Shown here piece by piece: positions 1 to 8,461 of a DNA stretch of 64,000 nt. The translations under genes and the position numbers were made by a program. Numbering within the stretch: the first letter of the stretch is position 1; each line of letters begins with the position of its first letter. The notes under the pieces were generated by a model that saw only the letters and a list, made by a program, of their open reading frames with translations, had not been told where the DNA came from and ran no database searches. The stretch is from Planctomycetota bacterium (GTDB lineage Bacteria; Planctomycetota; UBA1135), in contig QQUA01000007.1 in the NCBI GenBank assembly GCA_008501825.1, positions 62,001-126,000 on the forward strand, written 5' to 3'.

Positions 1-111
1 CGGCTGGATCAGGGTCGGGGGACCTTGGGCGGCCGAAATGGTCGCCGAAAGGAAAGCAAAACCGGCAACGATAAGGGGCCGGCCTAGGGGATGAAGGACG
101 GAGAAACGCAT
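1..111 (-). CDS. Secreted protein, N-terminal fragment (cut by window edge)
   Basis: Only the first 37 codons are inside the window; the gene continues past base 1. The peptide opens MRFSVLHPLGRPLIVAGFAF and goes on through LSATISAAQ, which is a classical Sec signal peptide: short basic start, hydrophobic core, Ala-X-Ala-like cleavage site. It is divergent from the NtrC-type regulator at 240, with 128 bp between them that must hold both promoters. No Shine-Dalgarno sequence is obvious. The function of the mature protein cannot be judged from this piece. Confidence 0.55.
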   Translation of the reverse strand, partial: MRFSVLHPLGRPLIVAGFAFLSATISAAQGPPTLIQP

Positions 112-239
112 GCAACTAGCCTAACGAAACCCCCCGTCCTCTCGAACCTCGGTCGGGAGCCTGCAACCAAAGGGTACCCCCAAAAAAAGGACCGCGTCGG
201 GGGCTCGGCTGCCAAGCCCCGCCGGCCTACTCTGATGAG

Positions 240-1625
240 GTGACAGAGCCCCTGCGCCTGCCTAAACCCGCTCCCCATATTTTGGTGGTGGACGACGAGC
301 GCATGATTCGCTGGAGTCTGCGGTCCTGCCTGGAGGACGCTGGCGGCCGGGTGGAGGAAGCCGCCACCTTGGAGGAGGCCCGCCGCCGCTTGGATGAGCA
401 GTGGCCGGAATTGGCGATTTTGGATTTACGCCTCCCCGACGGCAACGGCATGGAGTTGTTGCACGAGTTGCGGGCGGAAGACCCGGATTTGCCGGTTTTG
501 ATCATCACCGCCTATGGTTCCTTGGAAGGGGCGGTGGAGGCGATGCGGGCGGGTGCTTACGACTACGTCTCCAAACCTTTTGACCTGGATGATTTGCTGC
601 TGACGGCTCGCCGTGCCCTGGAGCGGCGGGAATTAAGACGCTTGGCCGACAGCCGGGCCAGGGATGCAACTTCCTTGTGGCCGGTGGCGGAATCGCCGAC
701 CTCGAAACGGGTATTGGAACTGCTGCAACGAGTCGGTGCCAGTGGCGCGACCACGGTGTTGCTCACCGGGGAAACTGGGGTCGGCAAAGGTTTGGCCGCC
801 CGGGTCTTGCACGCCGCCTCGGGAAATGGCGAAGAACGTCCCTTCATCTCAGTCACTTGTACCGCCATTCCCGAACCTCTGTTGGAGTCCGAAATATTCG
901 GCCACGAGCGAGGCGCGTTCACCGATGCCAAAGAAAGCAAGAAGGGATTGGCCGAATTGGCGTGGAGCGGAACTTTGTTCCTGGATGAAGTCGGCGACTT
1001 GCCGCCGGCGGTTCAGGCCAAGATGTTGACTCTGTTGGAAGAACGGACCTTTCGCCGAGTCGGCGGTACCCGTTTGATTCGTTTGGAAGCTCGGACCGTA
1101 GCGGCCACGAATCGCGATTTGGAGAAGGAAGTGGCGGCCGGCCGCTTTCGAAGCGATTTGTATTACCGGTTGAAAGTCGTTCCCGTGGAAATCCCTCCGT
1201 TGCGGGAGCGGGCGGAAGATATTTTGCCCTTGGCTGAATTTTTCCTGGAAACCTTCCGCCATCAACTCGGCGTCCGTTTGCAAGGTTTCGCGGAAGCTGC
1301 CCGAAAAGCCTTACAACATTACGCCTGGCCCGGAAACGTTCGGGAATTGCGCAACGCTGTGGAAAGAGCGGCTTTGATGGCGCCGGGGCAATGGGTGGAA
1401 CTGGAGGATTTGCCGGGGGAAGTGGCGGGCTTTGGTTCCATGGCGGTGACCGGAGATCTACCGGAGTTGCCGCGGGAAGGAGTCGATTTCATGGCCTTGG
1501 AGAAGGCTTGGGTGGTGGAGGCCTTGCGTCGATGCCAGGGAAACCGCAGCCGCGCCGCTCGCTTGTTGGGCATGAATCGAGATCAAATCCGGTATCGAAT
1601 CGACAAATTCGACCTTGGAGATTGA
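240..1625 (+). CDS. NtrC-type sigma-54-dependent response regulator
   Basis: Three-domain activator of 461 residues that would drive open-complex formation by sigma-54 polymerase. Receiver domain about 13-125: acidic pair D18/D19, phospho-acceptor D62, T90 and K112. AAA+ domain about 150-385: Walker A GETGVGKG at 177-184, Walker B TLFLDEVG at 245-252 and the arginine-finger region GRFRSDLYYR near 301. Fis-type helix-turn-helix at about 434-457. The sigma-54 contact loop reads GAFTDA (225-230) instead of GAFTGA. The start is GTG at 240, because the ATG five bases upstream is in another frame and stops at once. The histidine kinase at 2775-4331 converges on this gene and is the likely partner, with IS copy 1 inserted between the two 3' ends. 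The promoters it controls are unknown. Confidence 0.93.
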   Translation: MTEPLRLPKPAPHILVVDDERMIRWSLRSCLEDAGGRVEEAATLEEARRRLDEQWPELAILDLRLPDGNGMELLHELRAEDPDLPVLIITAYGSLEGAVEAMRAGAYDYVSKPFDLDDLLLTARRALERRELRRLADSRARDATSLWPVAESPTSKRVLELLQRVGASGATTVLLTGETGVGKGLAARVLHAASGNGEERPFISVTCTAIPEPLLESEIFGHERGAFTDAKESKKGLAELAWSGTLFLDEVGDLPPAVQAKMLTLLEERTFRRVGGTRLIRLEARTVAATNRDLEKEVAAGRFRSDLYYRLKVVPVEIPPLRERAEDILPLAEFFLETFRHQLGVRLQGFAEAARKALQHYAWPGNVRELRNAVERAALMAPGQWVELEDLPGEVAGFGSMAVTGDLPELPREGVDFMALEKAWVVEALRRCQGNRSRAARLLGMNRDQIRYRIDKFDLGD

Positions 1626-1637
1626 AGGCACCCCAGG

Positions 1638-1663
1638 GAAACTGGCACAAACTAATGGAGGTT
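1638..1663 (+). repeat. Left terminal inverted repeat, IS copy 1
   Basis: Begins GAAACTGGCACAAACTAATG and ends GGAGGTT. Its last 7 bases pair with AACCTCC at 1671-1677, giving a sub-terminal hairpin with a 7-base T-rich loop. Confidence 0.85.
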
Positions 1664-1742
1664 ATTTTTAAACCTCCGGCGTAACCAAAGCCCCCTCAAG
1701 CCGTCTGCCTAGCCGAAACCTTTTCTTTCGGAGGCACCGGCG

Positions 1743-2762
1743 ATGCCGCGTTTTCAACCCCCGCACTGCCCCTGGGACGCCTGTCCCAGCCGCACCGATT
1801 CCGTCCCCTTCCGCTTTCAAAAACGAGGCTTCTACAGCGGCCGACAGCAACGCAGAATCCAGCGCTTTTGGTGCCACGGCTGCCGCCGTTCCTTCTCGTC
1901 GCAAAGCTTCAAGTTCCACTATCGCCTGAAGTACGGCCGGCTCCATCTCGACTTCTGGCCACTGGTGGTGAGCAAAGTCACCCTGCGACAAAGTGCTCGC
2001 ATGCTGGGAGTGGATCGCCGCACCTTGGCCGACCGCCTGTTGCGCATGGGCGAACACGCTCGCCGCTTCCATCGCTTGCGATTACAGGAGGTGGCCGCTC
2101 GAGGCGGGCTGCCGGGAGTGTTTCAACTGGATGAGTTGGAAACCTTCGAAACCGACCGCAGACTGCAGCCGGTGACCGTTCCGGTGCTGATCCACCGTGC
2201 CAAGTATTTCGTCGTTCACCTGACCGCCGGCACCTTGCCCTGCCGGGGATCGCTCCCTCCGCGGTTGAGAAAGAAGAAGGAGGAACGAGAAAAACTGTTC
2301 GGCAAGAGACGCTCGCAGTCCCGGCAAGGAGTGGAAGCTTGCTTGCAGACTTTGAAGGAAGTCTTGCCTCCAAGGCAGCCGGCGGTGCTGCAAAGCGATC
2401 GCAAGAAGATCTATCCCAGCGTCTTGAAATCGGTGTTTGGAGCGGCAGGTTTCCAGCACCTGAAGGAGTGTTCCAAGCGCAAGCGGGATCGGGGCAACCC
2501 GCTGTTTCCGATCAACCACACCCTGGCCCAGATGCGGGACAACCTCTCCCGACTGGTGCGTCGCAACTGGGGCCACTCCAAGAAGCGGAGTTGGCTGCGA
2601 CTGCACATGTGGCTGTGGCTTTTGTGGCGCAACTACGTGCGGCCGATCACCGCCGAGGGCGAGCCCCCGACTCCGGGGATGTTGCTGGGGGTGACTTCCC
2701 GGCGTTGGACCGCCAGGGAGCTGTTTCGGTGGAGGATCTTTTCTTCCCCCAACCTCCAATAG
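1743..2762 (+). CDS. Transposase of IS copy 1
   Basis: Protein of 339 residues that would cut and join the element's ends. The N-terminus has a zinc-ribbon-like pattern (C9, C14, C44, C47), then a helix-turn-helix-like stretch near 79-100. The catalytic core has candidate acidic residues D130 (in QLDELETFE) and D219 (in LQSDRKK). The C-terminal basic helix (INHTLAQMRDNLSRL, then HSKKRSWL) resembles the end of IS1 InsB. The third acidic residue was not placed with confidence. A GGAGG lies 9 bases before the ATG. The stop codon falls inside the right terminal repeat. The frame is intact, so the element may be active. Confidence 0.88.
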   Translation: MPRFQPPHCPWDACPSRTDSVPFRFQKRGFYSGRQQRRIQRFWCHGCRRSFSSQSFKFHYRLKYGRLHLDFWPLVVSKVTLRQSARMLGVDRRTLADRLLRMGEHARRFHRLRLQEVAARGGLPGVFQLDELETFETDRRLQPVTVPVLIHRAKYFVVHLTAGTLPCRGSLPPRLRKKKEEREKLFGKRRSQSRQGVEACLQTLKEVLPPRQPAVLQSDRKKIYPSVLKSVFGAAGFQHLKECSKRKRDRGNPLFPINHTLAQMRDNLSRLVRRNWGHSKKRSWLRLHMWLWLLWRNYVRPITAEGEPPTPGMLLGVTSRRWTARELFRWRIFSSPNLQ

Positions 2763-2776
2763 TTTGTGCCAGTTTC
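2751..2776 (-). repeat. Right terminal inverted repeat, IS copy 1
   Basis: Read on the minus strand it begins GAAACTGGCACAAACTATTG and ends GGAGGTT, matching the left end at 25 of 26 positions. Bases 2775-2776 are also the first two bases of the histidine kinase stop codon (TCA on the plus strand). Confidence 0.85.
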
Positions 2777-4331
2777 AACTCGCTCCTACCGAATAGGGCA
2801 GCCGCAACTCCACCACCGCTCCGCCATCATTGGGAAGCAGACGCAACCCTCCTCCCAGGGTTCCCAGATGGCGCACGCAAATCGGTAAACCCAGGCCGGA
2901 TCCCCGGGTTTTGGTGGTAAAGAAGGGTTGCAACACTTCCGCCCGGATTTCCTCGGAAAAGCCGGGACCCTGATCGCGAAACAGCAATCGAGCTCCATCG
3001 GGGGCTTGTTCCAACTGCAAGCGGATCTGGGCCGGAACTTCGCTGGCTTCAAGAGAGTTTTCCAGCAGATTTCGCAACACTTGTTCGAACAATTGGAAGT
3101 CCAGTTGCACTTTGGGGTTGGCTTGCAAATCGAGGTGAACCTCCGCGCCGCGCTGTTCCAACTCCAGTGCCATGCGCCGGTGCCACTCCTGTAACCAATC
3201 GGCTAGATCCACTTCCTTTTGGTGACTGCTGGCAGGCCGGCCAAAGCGCATCAAGTCGGTGACCAAGCGATCCAGACGGGCGATTTCGCGACCAATGTTG
3301 TCGAACACTTCCACTTCATTGGGATCCGGATCCAATCGCCTTCGCAAGATTTGCAGGGCACCATGAATGCCCGCCAGGGGATTGCGCACTTCGTGAGCCA
3401 CTTGGGAAGCCAATTCCCCGATGTGGGACAGATGCCGGGCAGTATCCAAAGCGGTTTTCAATCGCTCGGCTTCGGTGATGTCTCGCAAGATCACCCCATA
3501 GCCGGCGACTTGGCCGTCGATGCCGACGACTTTGGTCCGAGTCAAGGAAACCGTCAGTTCGCGGCCGTCCTTGGTCAGCCGCTTGGTGACGTAATTCCGT
3601 AGGGTGCCGGTGCGTTCGGTTTCTTCGGCGATGCGGCCGAGTTCCCCGCTTTGGACCAAATTGGGAGGGACCAGCAGGTCGTAATAACTGCCGATGGCGT
3701 CGGAGGCACGATAGCCGAACATTTGCTCCGCCCCTTTGTTCCAGGCCCGGATGGTTCGCTGTCCATCGACGAATAGGATGGCATCGGTACTCAAATCCGC
3801 TAACTGGGCCAACTGATAGGGAGCCAGGGGGCCGGAGGCACTAATTTGAAATCCGGTGCGGTATTCGGCTCGGGCTCCCGAAACCGCCCAGTGCAGCCGA
3901 ACCGAGCCGTCGCCTAAGACCGTGGTGCGGACGGCCAGGTGCTTGGCGTGCAAACCCTCCAGTAAGCCGGCGCACCAGGCGGCCAAACCCTTTTGGCCTT
4001 CCCCGGGATCCAGCCAGAAGACGTCTTCCTGGCGCCGCAGCGGCAAGCCAATCAATTGCCGGAGAATGATTTCCGCCTGTTCCGCCATCGGCTTGGCGGC
4101 CAGGGTGGGATTTTCTTCCAACCGGTGCCCGGCCAGGCGATCGCCGAACCGGCGCCCGGCCCGGCGCAAGCCCAGCTCCAGATCCAGAGGGTCGAAGAAG
4201 GCGGCCAGCTCCTGTTCGAGGGCCGCCATCCATTGGTGCCAAGGGCTTTCTTTCAAAGCCGAGTTCCGCCGTTTCGGGGTTTGGATGGATGGTGCTTGCT
4301 CTGGATGGTATCCGGTTCTAACCTGCTCCAT
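2775..4331 (-). CDS. PAS-domain sensor histidine kinase (NtrB-like)
   Basis: Soluble kinase of 518 residues. Residues 1-165 have no recognised domain. A PAS domain follows at about 175-288, then a dimerisation helix with phospho-acceptor H313 in SQVAHEVRNPLAG. The ATPase domain has an N box near N421/N425, G1 DQGPGF at 453-458 and FFTTKTRGSGLGL at 470-482. No membrane segment is visible, so the signal is probably cytoplasmic. The start at 4331 is preceded by AGGGA with 7-nt spacing; an ATG at 4229 would leave more room for the divergent purD promoter. It probably phosphorylates the NtrC-type regulator at 240-1625. The last stop codon is completed by IS copy 1, so the C-terminus may have been altered by the insertion. 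Confidence 0.92.
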   Translation of the reverse strand: MEQVRTGYHPEQAPSIQTPKRRNSALKESPWHQWMAALEQELAAFFDPLDLELGLRRAGRRFGDRLAGHRLEENPTLAAKPMAEQAEIILRQLIGLPLRRQEDVFWLDPGEGQKGLAAWCAGLLEGLHAKHLAVRTTVLGDGSVRLHWAVSGARAEYRTGFQISASGPLAPYQLAQLADLSTDAILFVDGQRTIRAWNKGAEQMFGYRASDAIGSYYDLLVPPNLVQSGELGRIAEETERTGTLRNYVTKRLTKDGRELTVSLTRTKVVGIDGQVAGYGVILRDITEAERLKTALDTARHLSHIGELASQVAHEVRNPLAGIHGALQILRRRLDPDPNEVEVFDNIGREIARLDRLVTDLMRFGRPASSHQKEVDLADWLQEWHRRMALELEQRGAEVHLDLQANPKVQLDFQLFEQVLRNLLENSLEASEVPAQIRLQLEQAPDGARLLFRDQGPGFSEEIRAEVLQPFFTTKTRGSGLGLPICVRHLGTLGGGLRLLPNDGGAVVELRLPYSVGAS

Positions 4332-4358
4332 CCCGTGGTCCCTGCAAGTGCGAAAAAG

Positions 4359-5648
4359 ATGCGCGTTCTCCTCGTTGGTTCGGGCGGTCGTGAGCACGCT
4401 TTGGCGTGGAAACTGGCTCAATCGCCTTTGTTGGAAAAACTGTGGATCGCTCCCGGCAACCCTGGCACGGCCGATCTGGGTGAAAACCTGGAGATTGCCG
4501 TCAGCGATTTGGACAGTTTGGTTAGTTTTGCCCGGGACCACGCCGATCTGGTGGTGGTCGGGCCGGAAGCTCCTTTGGTCGCCGGATTGGTCGATCGTTT
4601 GGCCGAGGTCGGGGTCAAAGCCTTTGGCCCTCGGGCCCAAGCCGCCGAGATCGAAGGATCTAAAGCCTTTTGTAAAGAGCTTCTCATGCGCTACCGGGTG
4701 CCTACCGCCGCCTACCGCGTGTTCTCCGAACTGAATCCGGCGGTTTCCTATCTGGAAGGCGGAGCTCGCTATCCCTTGGTGGTGAAGGCCTCGGGGCTGG
4801 CGGCGGGCAAGGGCGTGGTGATTTGCAAGGACAATCAGCAGGCTCGACAAGCGGTCAAAGCCATGATCGAGGACGGCGTTCACGGCGAGGCCGGCCGCAC
4901 CGTGCTGATCGAGGAATTTCTTCAGGGCCCGGAAGCTTCCGCCTTCTGCCTGACCGACGGCCGCACCTTCTTGACCATGGAAACCGCCCAGGACCACAAG
5001 ACCCTGTACGAAGGGCATCGTGGTCCCAATACCGGCGGCATGGGGGCGATCAGTCCCAATCCTCTGGTCAGCCAGAGAAGTTTGGAGGCGATCGAGAAGC
5101 AAGTGCTGCTACAAACGGTCCACGGACTCAATCACGAAGGCCGCCGTTTTCATGGCGTCCTGTATGCCGGATTGAAGCTGACTCCTGCCGGACCCAAAGT
5201 TTTGGAATACAACGCTCGCTTCGGCGACCCAGAGTGCCAGGCTTTGTTGCCGCGGTTGAAATCCGATTTGTTGCCGATCTTGATGGCCTGTGCCGAAGGC
5301 AAGCTGGACCAGATGGAGGCACCCGAATGGGATCTGCGGCCGTCGGTTTGCGTGGTTTTGGCTTCCAACGGCTATCCGGGCAAATATGAAACCGGTTTAG
5401 CCATCGAAGGCTTGGACGAAATCAAAACCGGACCGGACCTGCAAGTCTTCCATGCCGGCACGGCCATGGCCGGCGAGCAACTGGTGACCTGGGGAGGTCG
5501 CGTTTTAGCGGTTACCGCCTTGGGAGAAAGTCTTGGAGAAGCGCGCCGTTTGGCCTATGAAGCGGTGGATCAGATCCACTTTGAAGGCAAGACCATCCGC
5601 CGTGACATCGGGGCGGCGGGGGTGGAAGCCATGGAGGCCATGCGGTGA
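4359..5648 (+). CDS. purD: Phosphoribosylamine--glycine ligase
   Basis: GAR synthetase, 429 residues, second step of de novo purine synthesis: it joins glycine to phosphoribosylamine using ATP. The N-terminus MRVLLVGSGGREHALAWKL is the family signature. The ATP-grasp region contains VVKASGLAAGKGVV, the GPNTGGMGA motif and EYNARFGDPECQ. Length is normal for the family. It is divergent from the histidine kinase with a 27-bp gap and overlaps the downstream Fur-family gene by 4 bp (GTGA). Other purine genes of the window (purL, purQ) lie 3 kb away on the other strand. Confidence 0.97.
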   Translation: MRVLLVGSGGREHALAWKLAQSPLLEKLWIAPGNPGTADLGENLEIAVSDLDSLVSFARDHADLVVVGPEAPLVAGLVDRLAEVGVKAFGPRAQAAEIEGSKAFCKELLMRYRVPTAAYRVFSELNPAVSYLEGGARYPLVVKASGLAAGKGVVICKDNQQARQAVKAMIEDGVHGEAGRTVLIEEFLQGPEASAFCLTDGRTFLTMETAQDHKTLYEGHRGPNTGGMGAISPNPLVSQRSLEAIEKQVLLQTVHGLNHEGRRFHGVLYAGLKLTPAGPKVLEYNARFGDPECQALLPRLKSDLLPILMACAEGKLDQMEAPEWDLRPSVCVVLASNGYPGKYETGLAIEGLDEIKTGPDLQVFHAGTAMAGEQLVTWGGRVLAVTALGESLGEARRLAYEAVDQIHFEGKTIRRDIGAAGVEAMEAMR

Positions 5649-6127
5649 ACGAAGCCACGGCGCTCAAACGCTTCGAGCGCTACCTGAAACAGCGAGACTT
5701 GCGAGTAACTTCCCAACGCCGGGACATTCTCTCCCTGGCTTGGAGTACTCACGAGCATTTCAGTGCCGAGGAACTTTATGCCTGGGCCAAGGAACGGGAC
5801 GCTTCCACTTCCCGAGCGACGGTTTACCGCACCTTGGCGTTGCTGGTCGAGGGAGGCTTTTTAAGTCCATTGGATAGCGGCCGGGGGCAATTGCTGTACG
5901 AGCACATCCTCGGCCACCATCATCACGACCACATGATTTGTTTGCAGTGTGGCAAGATCCTGGAGTTTCGCTGCGAAGCGATTGAACAGTTGCAACTCGA
6001 GGAAGCCAAGCGTCGCCGTTTTCACTTGGTGAATCATTCCCTGACTTTGGAAGGCTATTGCGGATCCTGCTTGAAGGAGAATCCGAATCTGGCCGTGGAT
6101 CCGGCGGAAGCGGAAGTAGAGTTCTAA
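5645..6127 (+). CDS. Fur-family metal-responsive repressor
   Basis: Winged-helix regulator of 160 residues in the Fur/Zur/PerR family, which represses metal uptake or peroxide genes when metal is bound. The DNA-binding half holds RVTSQRRDIL and SRATVYRTLALLVEGGF. The dimerisation half has the His-rich HHHHDHMIC and two structural-zinc CxxC pairs (C99/C102 and C139/C142). The start is GTG overlapping the purD stop by 4 bp, so translation is probably coupled to purD. Sequence alone does not say whether it senses iron, zinc or peroxide. Confidence 0.92.
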   Translation: MNEATALKRFERYLKQRDLRVTSQRRDILSLAWSTHEHFSAEELYAWAKERDASTSRATVYRTLALLVEGGFLSPLDSGRGQLLYEHILGHHHHDHMICLQCGKILEFRCEAIEQLQLEEAKRRRFHLVNHSLTLEGYCGSCLKENPNLAVDPAEAEVEF

Positions 6128-6152
6128 GCTCAGCGGCCGGCAGGGAAATCGT

Positions 6153-7811
6153 TCAGGGCTTGGCCACTAAATCGAATTGAATCGAAGAGTCGGCCCCGGC
6201 CAATCCATTCCAACTGGCCTCCAGGTGTCGAGCGTCCTTGACTTGAATGCGAAGAGGCTCTTGAGGGGGAACGGAGATATCTGCGAACAGATGAGCCGAC
6301 GGCGCTACGGAATGGAGCCGGATGCGATCCCAAAACCGATCTCGGACAAAGATTTGGATTTCGGATGCGCCGTAAAAATGCCCGCCTTTGGACAAAACCA
6401 GCAGCGGAATTGGAATCGGGGCCCGCAGCCCTTGAGGACGGGCGGTGCCGAATAATTGACCCTCCGGCCAAGAAACCGGCCAGTATTCTCCCGACACGGA
6501 AAAGGCATGGGTGTGCGGTCCTAAATGCGATCGAATCCAATATTCCTTGGGAACCCCAGAGCTCATGGACAGTTTGACTTGGTTCTTTAACTGGAAACGG
6601 TGGCAGAGGGCGTAGATTTCCAAATTCGGAATGGGAATTCCGCGGCGCTCCGAAACTTCCCGAAGCCCTTCAGCATCGAACCGAACCATATCGGATTTCT
6701 TTAGGGGAAGGGTGATCGAAACCATGCCCTTTTGCCACATATTTTGCGTAATTTCTACACCGCCGGGCTGGTGTTGAGGCCCACTGTAATGAATCCAACC
6801 TTGGTCAAATTCTCGAACCCAAAACTCCACCGCATCCCACTGCTGGCGGCCATTCCAATTGCCCACCGAACTCAAAGCGATTTCGCTGCCATCGTCTTTG
6901 GGATGCCAGGCAAGGTTCAGGAGCTGTAATCCGCTTTCCTCATGGGAAGGATCGCTTTCCGGCTGAATCCTAATTCGGCCTAGCGGAAGGCTGAGATCTT
7001 GTTCGTGAATCCACAGTTCTCTTTTTTCTCCCCGTTGCAGGGCGGGAAGCAGCTCTTCCGAGTGGAGTATGCGCAAGTGGGATGATTGAACAGACCAATG
7101 CCAGGGCGCTGGAACCGGCAAAGTCAAGCGAAAGGTCTGGTCTTGGCCGGAGCTGAGTTTCACCAAGCGGTTGACCGATCCAGAACCGGCAAGGCTGGCG
7201 AAATTGCCGCCGAAATCGCCGGGGTGAGCGAGAAATTTCAAAGTTTCGGAGGTCTCGGGTTGCGGGTAATCGGTGCCAACGAAATGGACGATGAGCTGTC
7301 CTTCTCCGGCCTTCATGAAAACGGGAGCGGCGGAACCATTTTCAAAATATGGACGCAAATTAGGAAAGGAAGCACGACCTTCAAGATGGTTCAAGTGGGC
7401 AGAAGCCTGAACTTCAAGATCCAGGGGAACTTCCATCCAAATCAAACCTTGATGATCGCAAATTCCTGTACGACTTTGATTTGGTTCCGGAAGCGAAGAG
7501 TCTTGCCAATGAACTTCCAGCTCTGCTCCCGGCACGGGAGCGCCGTCTCCGATCCCCGAATCTTTCACTTGAAACTGAACGAATTCCAGCAGAAGTTGGG
7601 GATGTTTTTTTCTTTCGGAAACGGTGACCCTTGGACGATCATCTGTGGACAAAGGAGGGAGATCTTTTTCTTTTTCCGGCGACACCGTTTTTTCCGAGGC
7701 GACCACCCCTATGGAATCCGCAGGCTCGAGAGAGCTTCGCCAGAAAACGAGGGCGAAAACAATCACCAGCGTGAAAAGGAAAAGACCCAGAACTTTTTTT
7801 GCCTTTCCCAT
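6153..7811 (-). CDS. Membrane-anchored protein of unknown function
   Basis: 552 residues. One N-terminal membrane segment follows a basic start (about residues 8-24, VLGLFLFTLVIVFALVFW), so the body should be outside the cytoplasmic membrane. A charged linker follows. Near residues 90-140 the pattern VPGAELEVHW, DHQGLIWMEVP looks like a beta-sandwich of the carboxypeptidase-regulatory type; this is a weak structural guess. The remainder is beta-rich with many Trp residues and no recognised catalytic motif. It converges with the Fur-family gene and is separated from the next minus-strand gene by a strong terminator, so it is probably its own transcript. Confidence 0.75.
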   Translation of the reverse strand: MGKAKKVLGLFLFTLVIVFALVFWRSSLEPADSIGVVASEKTVSPEKEKDLPPLSTDDRPRVTVSERKKHPQLLLEFVQFQVKDSGIGDGAPVPGAELEVHWQDSSLPEPNQSRTGICDHQGLIWMEVPLDLEVQASAHLNHLEGRASFPNLRPYFENGSAAPVFMKAGEGQLIVHFVGTDYPQPETSETLKFLAHPGDFGGNFASLAGSGSVNRLVKLSSGQDQTFRLTLPVPAPWHWSVQSSHLRILHSEELLPALQRGEKRELWIHEQDLSLPLGRIRIQPESDPSHEESGLQLLNLAWHPKDDGSEIALSSVGNWNGRQQWDAVEFWVREFDQGWIHYSGPQHQPGGVEITQNMWQKGMVSITLPLKKSDMVRFDAEGLREVSERRGIPIPNLEIYALCHRFQLKNQVKLSMSSGVPKEYWIRSHLGPHTHAFSVSGEYWPVSWPEGQLFGTARPQGLRAPIPIPLLVLSKGGHFYGASEIQIFVRDRFWDRIRLHSVAPSAHLFADISVPPQEPLRIQVKDARHLEASWNGLAGADSSIQFDLVAKP

Positions 7812-7914
7812 ACCTGGTTCGATGAGGGAGTTGGAAATGGGGAAACCTAGAAAGGCTTCTGGGGAACACTCTTAATCATAGAATTTTTGGCTCCAGTTCC
7901 AAAGCTTCCATAGA

Positions 7915-7945
7915 GAAAAAAATCAGCCCCGACGAAGCGGGGCCG
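7915..7945 (-). terminator. Rho-independent terminator
   Basis: On the minus strand a GGCCCCG / CGGGGCT stem with a short CTTCGT loop is followed by GATTTTTTT. It ends the purL-purQ-lipoprotein transcript. The rest of 7812-7981 shows nothing else. Confidence 0.8.
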
Positions 7946-7981
7946 ATTGGGTGGTCCGGGAATGCAGAAGGCGGAAGTGGC

Positions 7982-8386
7982 TTAATGCCCCCAAGCCTTC
8001 AGGGTTTCCCGGACCGCCAAGCCCAGTTCTTCGGCGATTTCAGGGCGACCGCGTAAGCCGCTGCGTGCGGAGACTCGCAGCCGAGCGACGTCTTCCCGGC
8101 CTTCGACCAGAAAAATTTCAAAACGGGCGTTGTAGTCCTCGGCATCGAATTGGACCCGCATCGGACCGGGATAGGTTTGCACTTCCAAACCCCGTTCCCG
8201 GGCGACGGCTTCCGCTCCCCGATACACCCGGTCGGGGGTGGCATCGAGAATGATTTCTCCGGAATCGTCGGAGGCATCGTCGTAAGCCCAAATGCCAATG
8301 GCGGCTCCGACTCCGGCGACGGCCACCACGCAGGATGCTTGCAAGGGAAGGGTCAAGAGCAGGAGGAGGGCGGCGAAGCGAGGCAT
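7982..8386 (-). CDS. DUF3568-like lipoprotein
   Basis: 134 residues. The hydrophobic leader ends at an imperfect lipobox LQASC (C19) and is followed by a Gly/Ala-rich stretch (VVAVAGVGAAIGIW). The mature part has the pattern of small DUF3568 proteins: an acidic linker, then a mixed alpha/beta domain starting ILDATPDRVYRGAEAVA and ending RETLKAWG. The role of this family is unknown. It lies 75 bp after purQ on the same strand and just before a strong terminator, so it may be the last gene of that transcript. Confidence 0.7.
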   Translation of the reverse strand: MPRFAALLLLLTLPLQASCVVAVAGVGAAIGIWAYDDASDDSGEIILDATPDRVYRGAEAVARERGLEVQTYPGPMRVQFDAEDYNARFEIFLVEGREDVARLRVSARSGLRGRPEIAEELGLAVRETLKAWGH

Positions 8387-8461
8387 GACCGTTCAGGTTT
8401 GTTGGGAAGATTCCGTGAAGCCGGGATTGTAGCGCTGGGGGGATAGAATTTCAGCGCTGAA

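Larger units (their letters stand above)
1638..2776 (+). mobile_element. Insertion sequence copy 1 (IS1/IS1595-like)
   Basis: A 1,139-bp element bounded by near-perfect 26-bp terminal inverted repeats; left and right ends differ at one position. It encodes one transposase that fills nearly the whole unit. A second copy lies at 38876-40023 in the same orientation. No target-site duplication can be seen. The left end lies 12 bp after the stop of the NtrC-type gene. The right end supplies two bases of the stop codon of the convergent histidine kinase gene. The family is assigned by layout only (zinc ribbon, helix-turn-helix, DDE-like core). Confidence 0.9.

Noticed and set aside
1626-2790. Target-site duplications flanking the IS copies.
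   Set aside because: Bases outside the repeats do not match at either copy (for example CCCAGG versus AACTCG at copy 1), so none is reported.
4332-5102. Possible N-terminal extension of the histidine kinase across purD.
   Set aside because: The extra 257 codons are the antisense of purD and have no domain; a start with a ribosome site exists at 4331.
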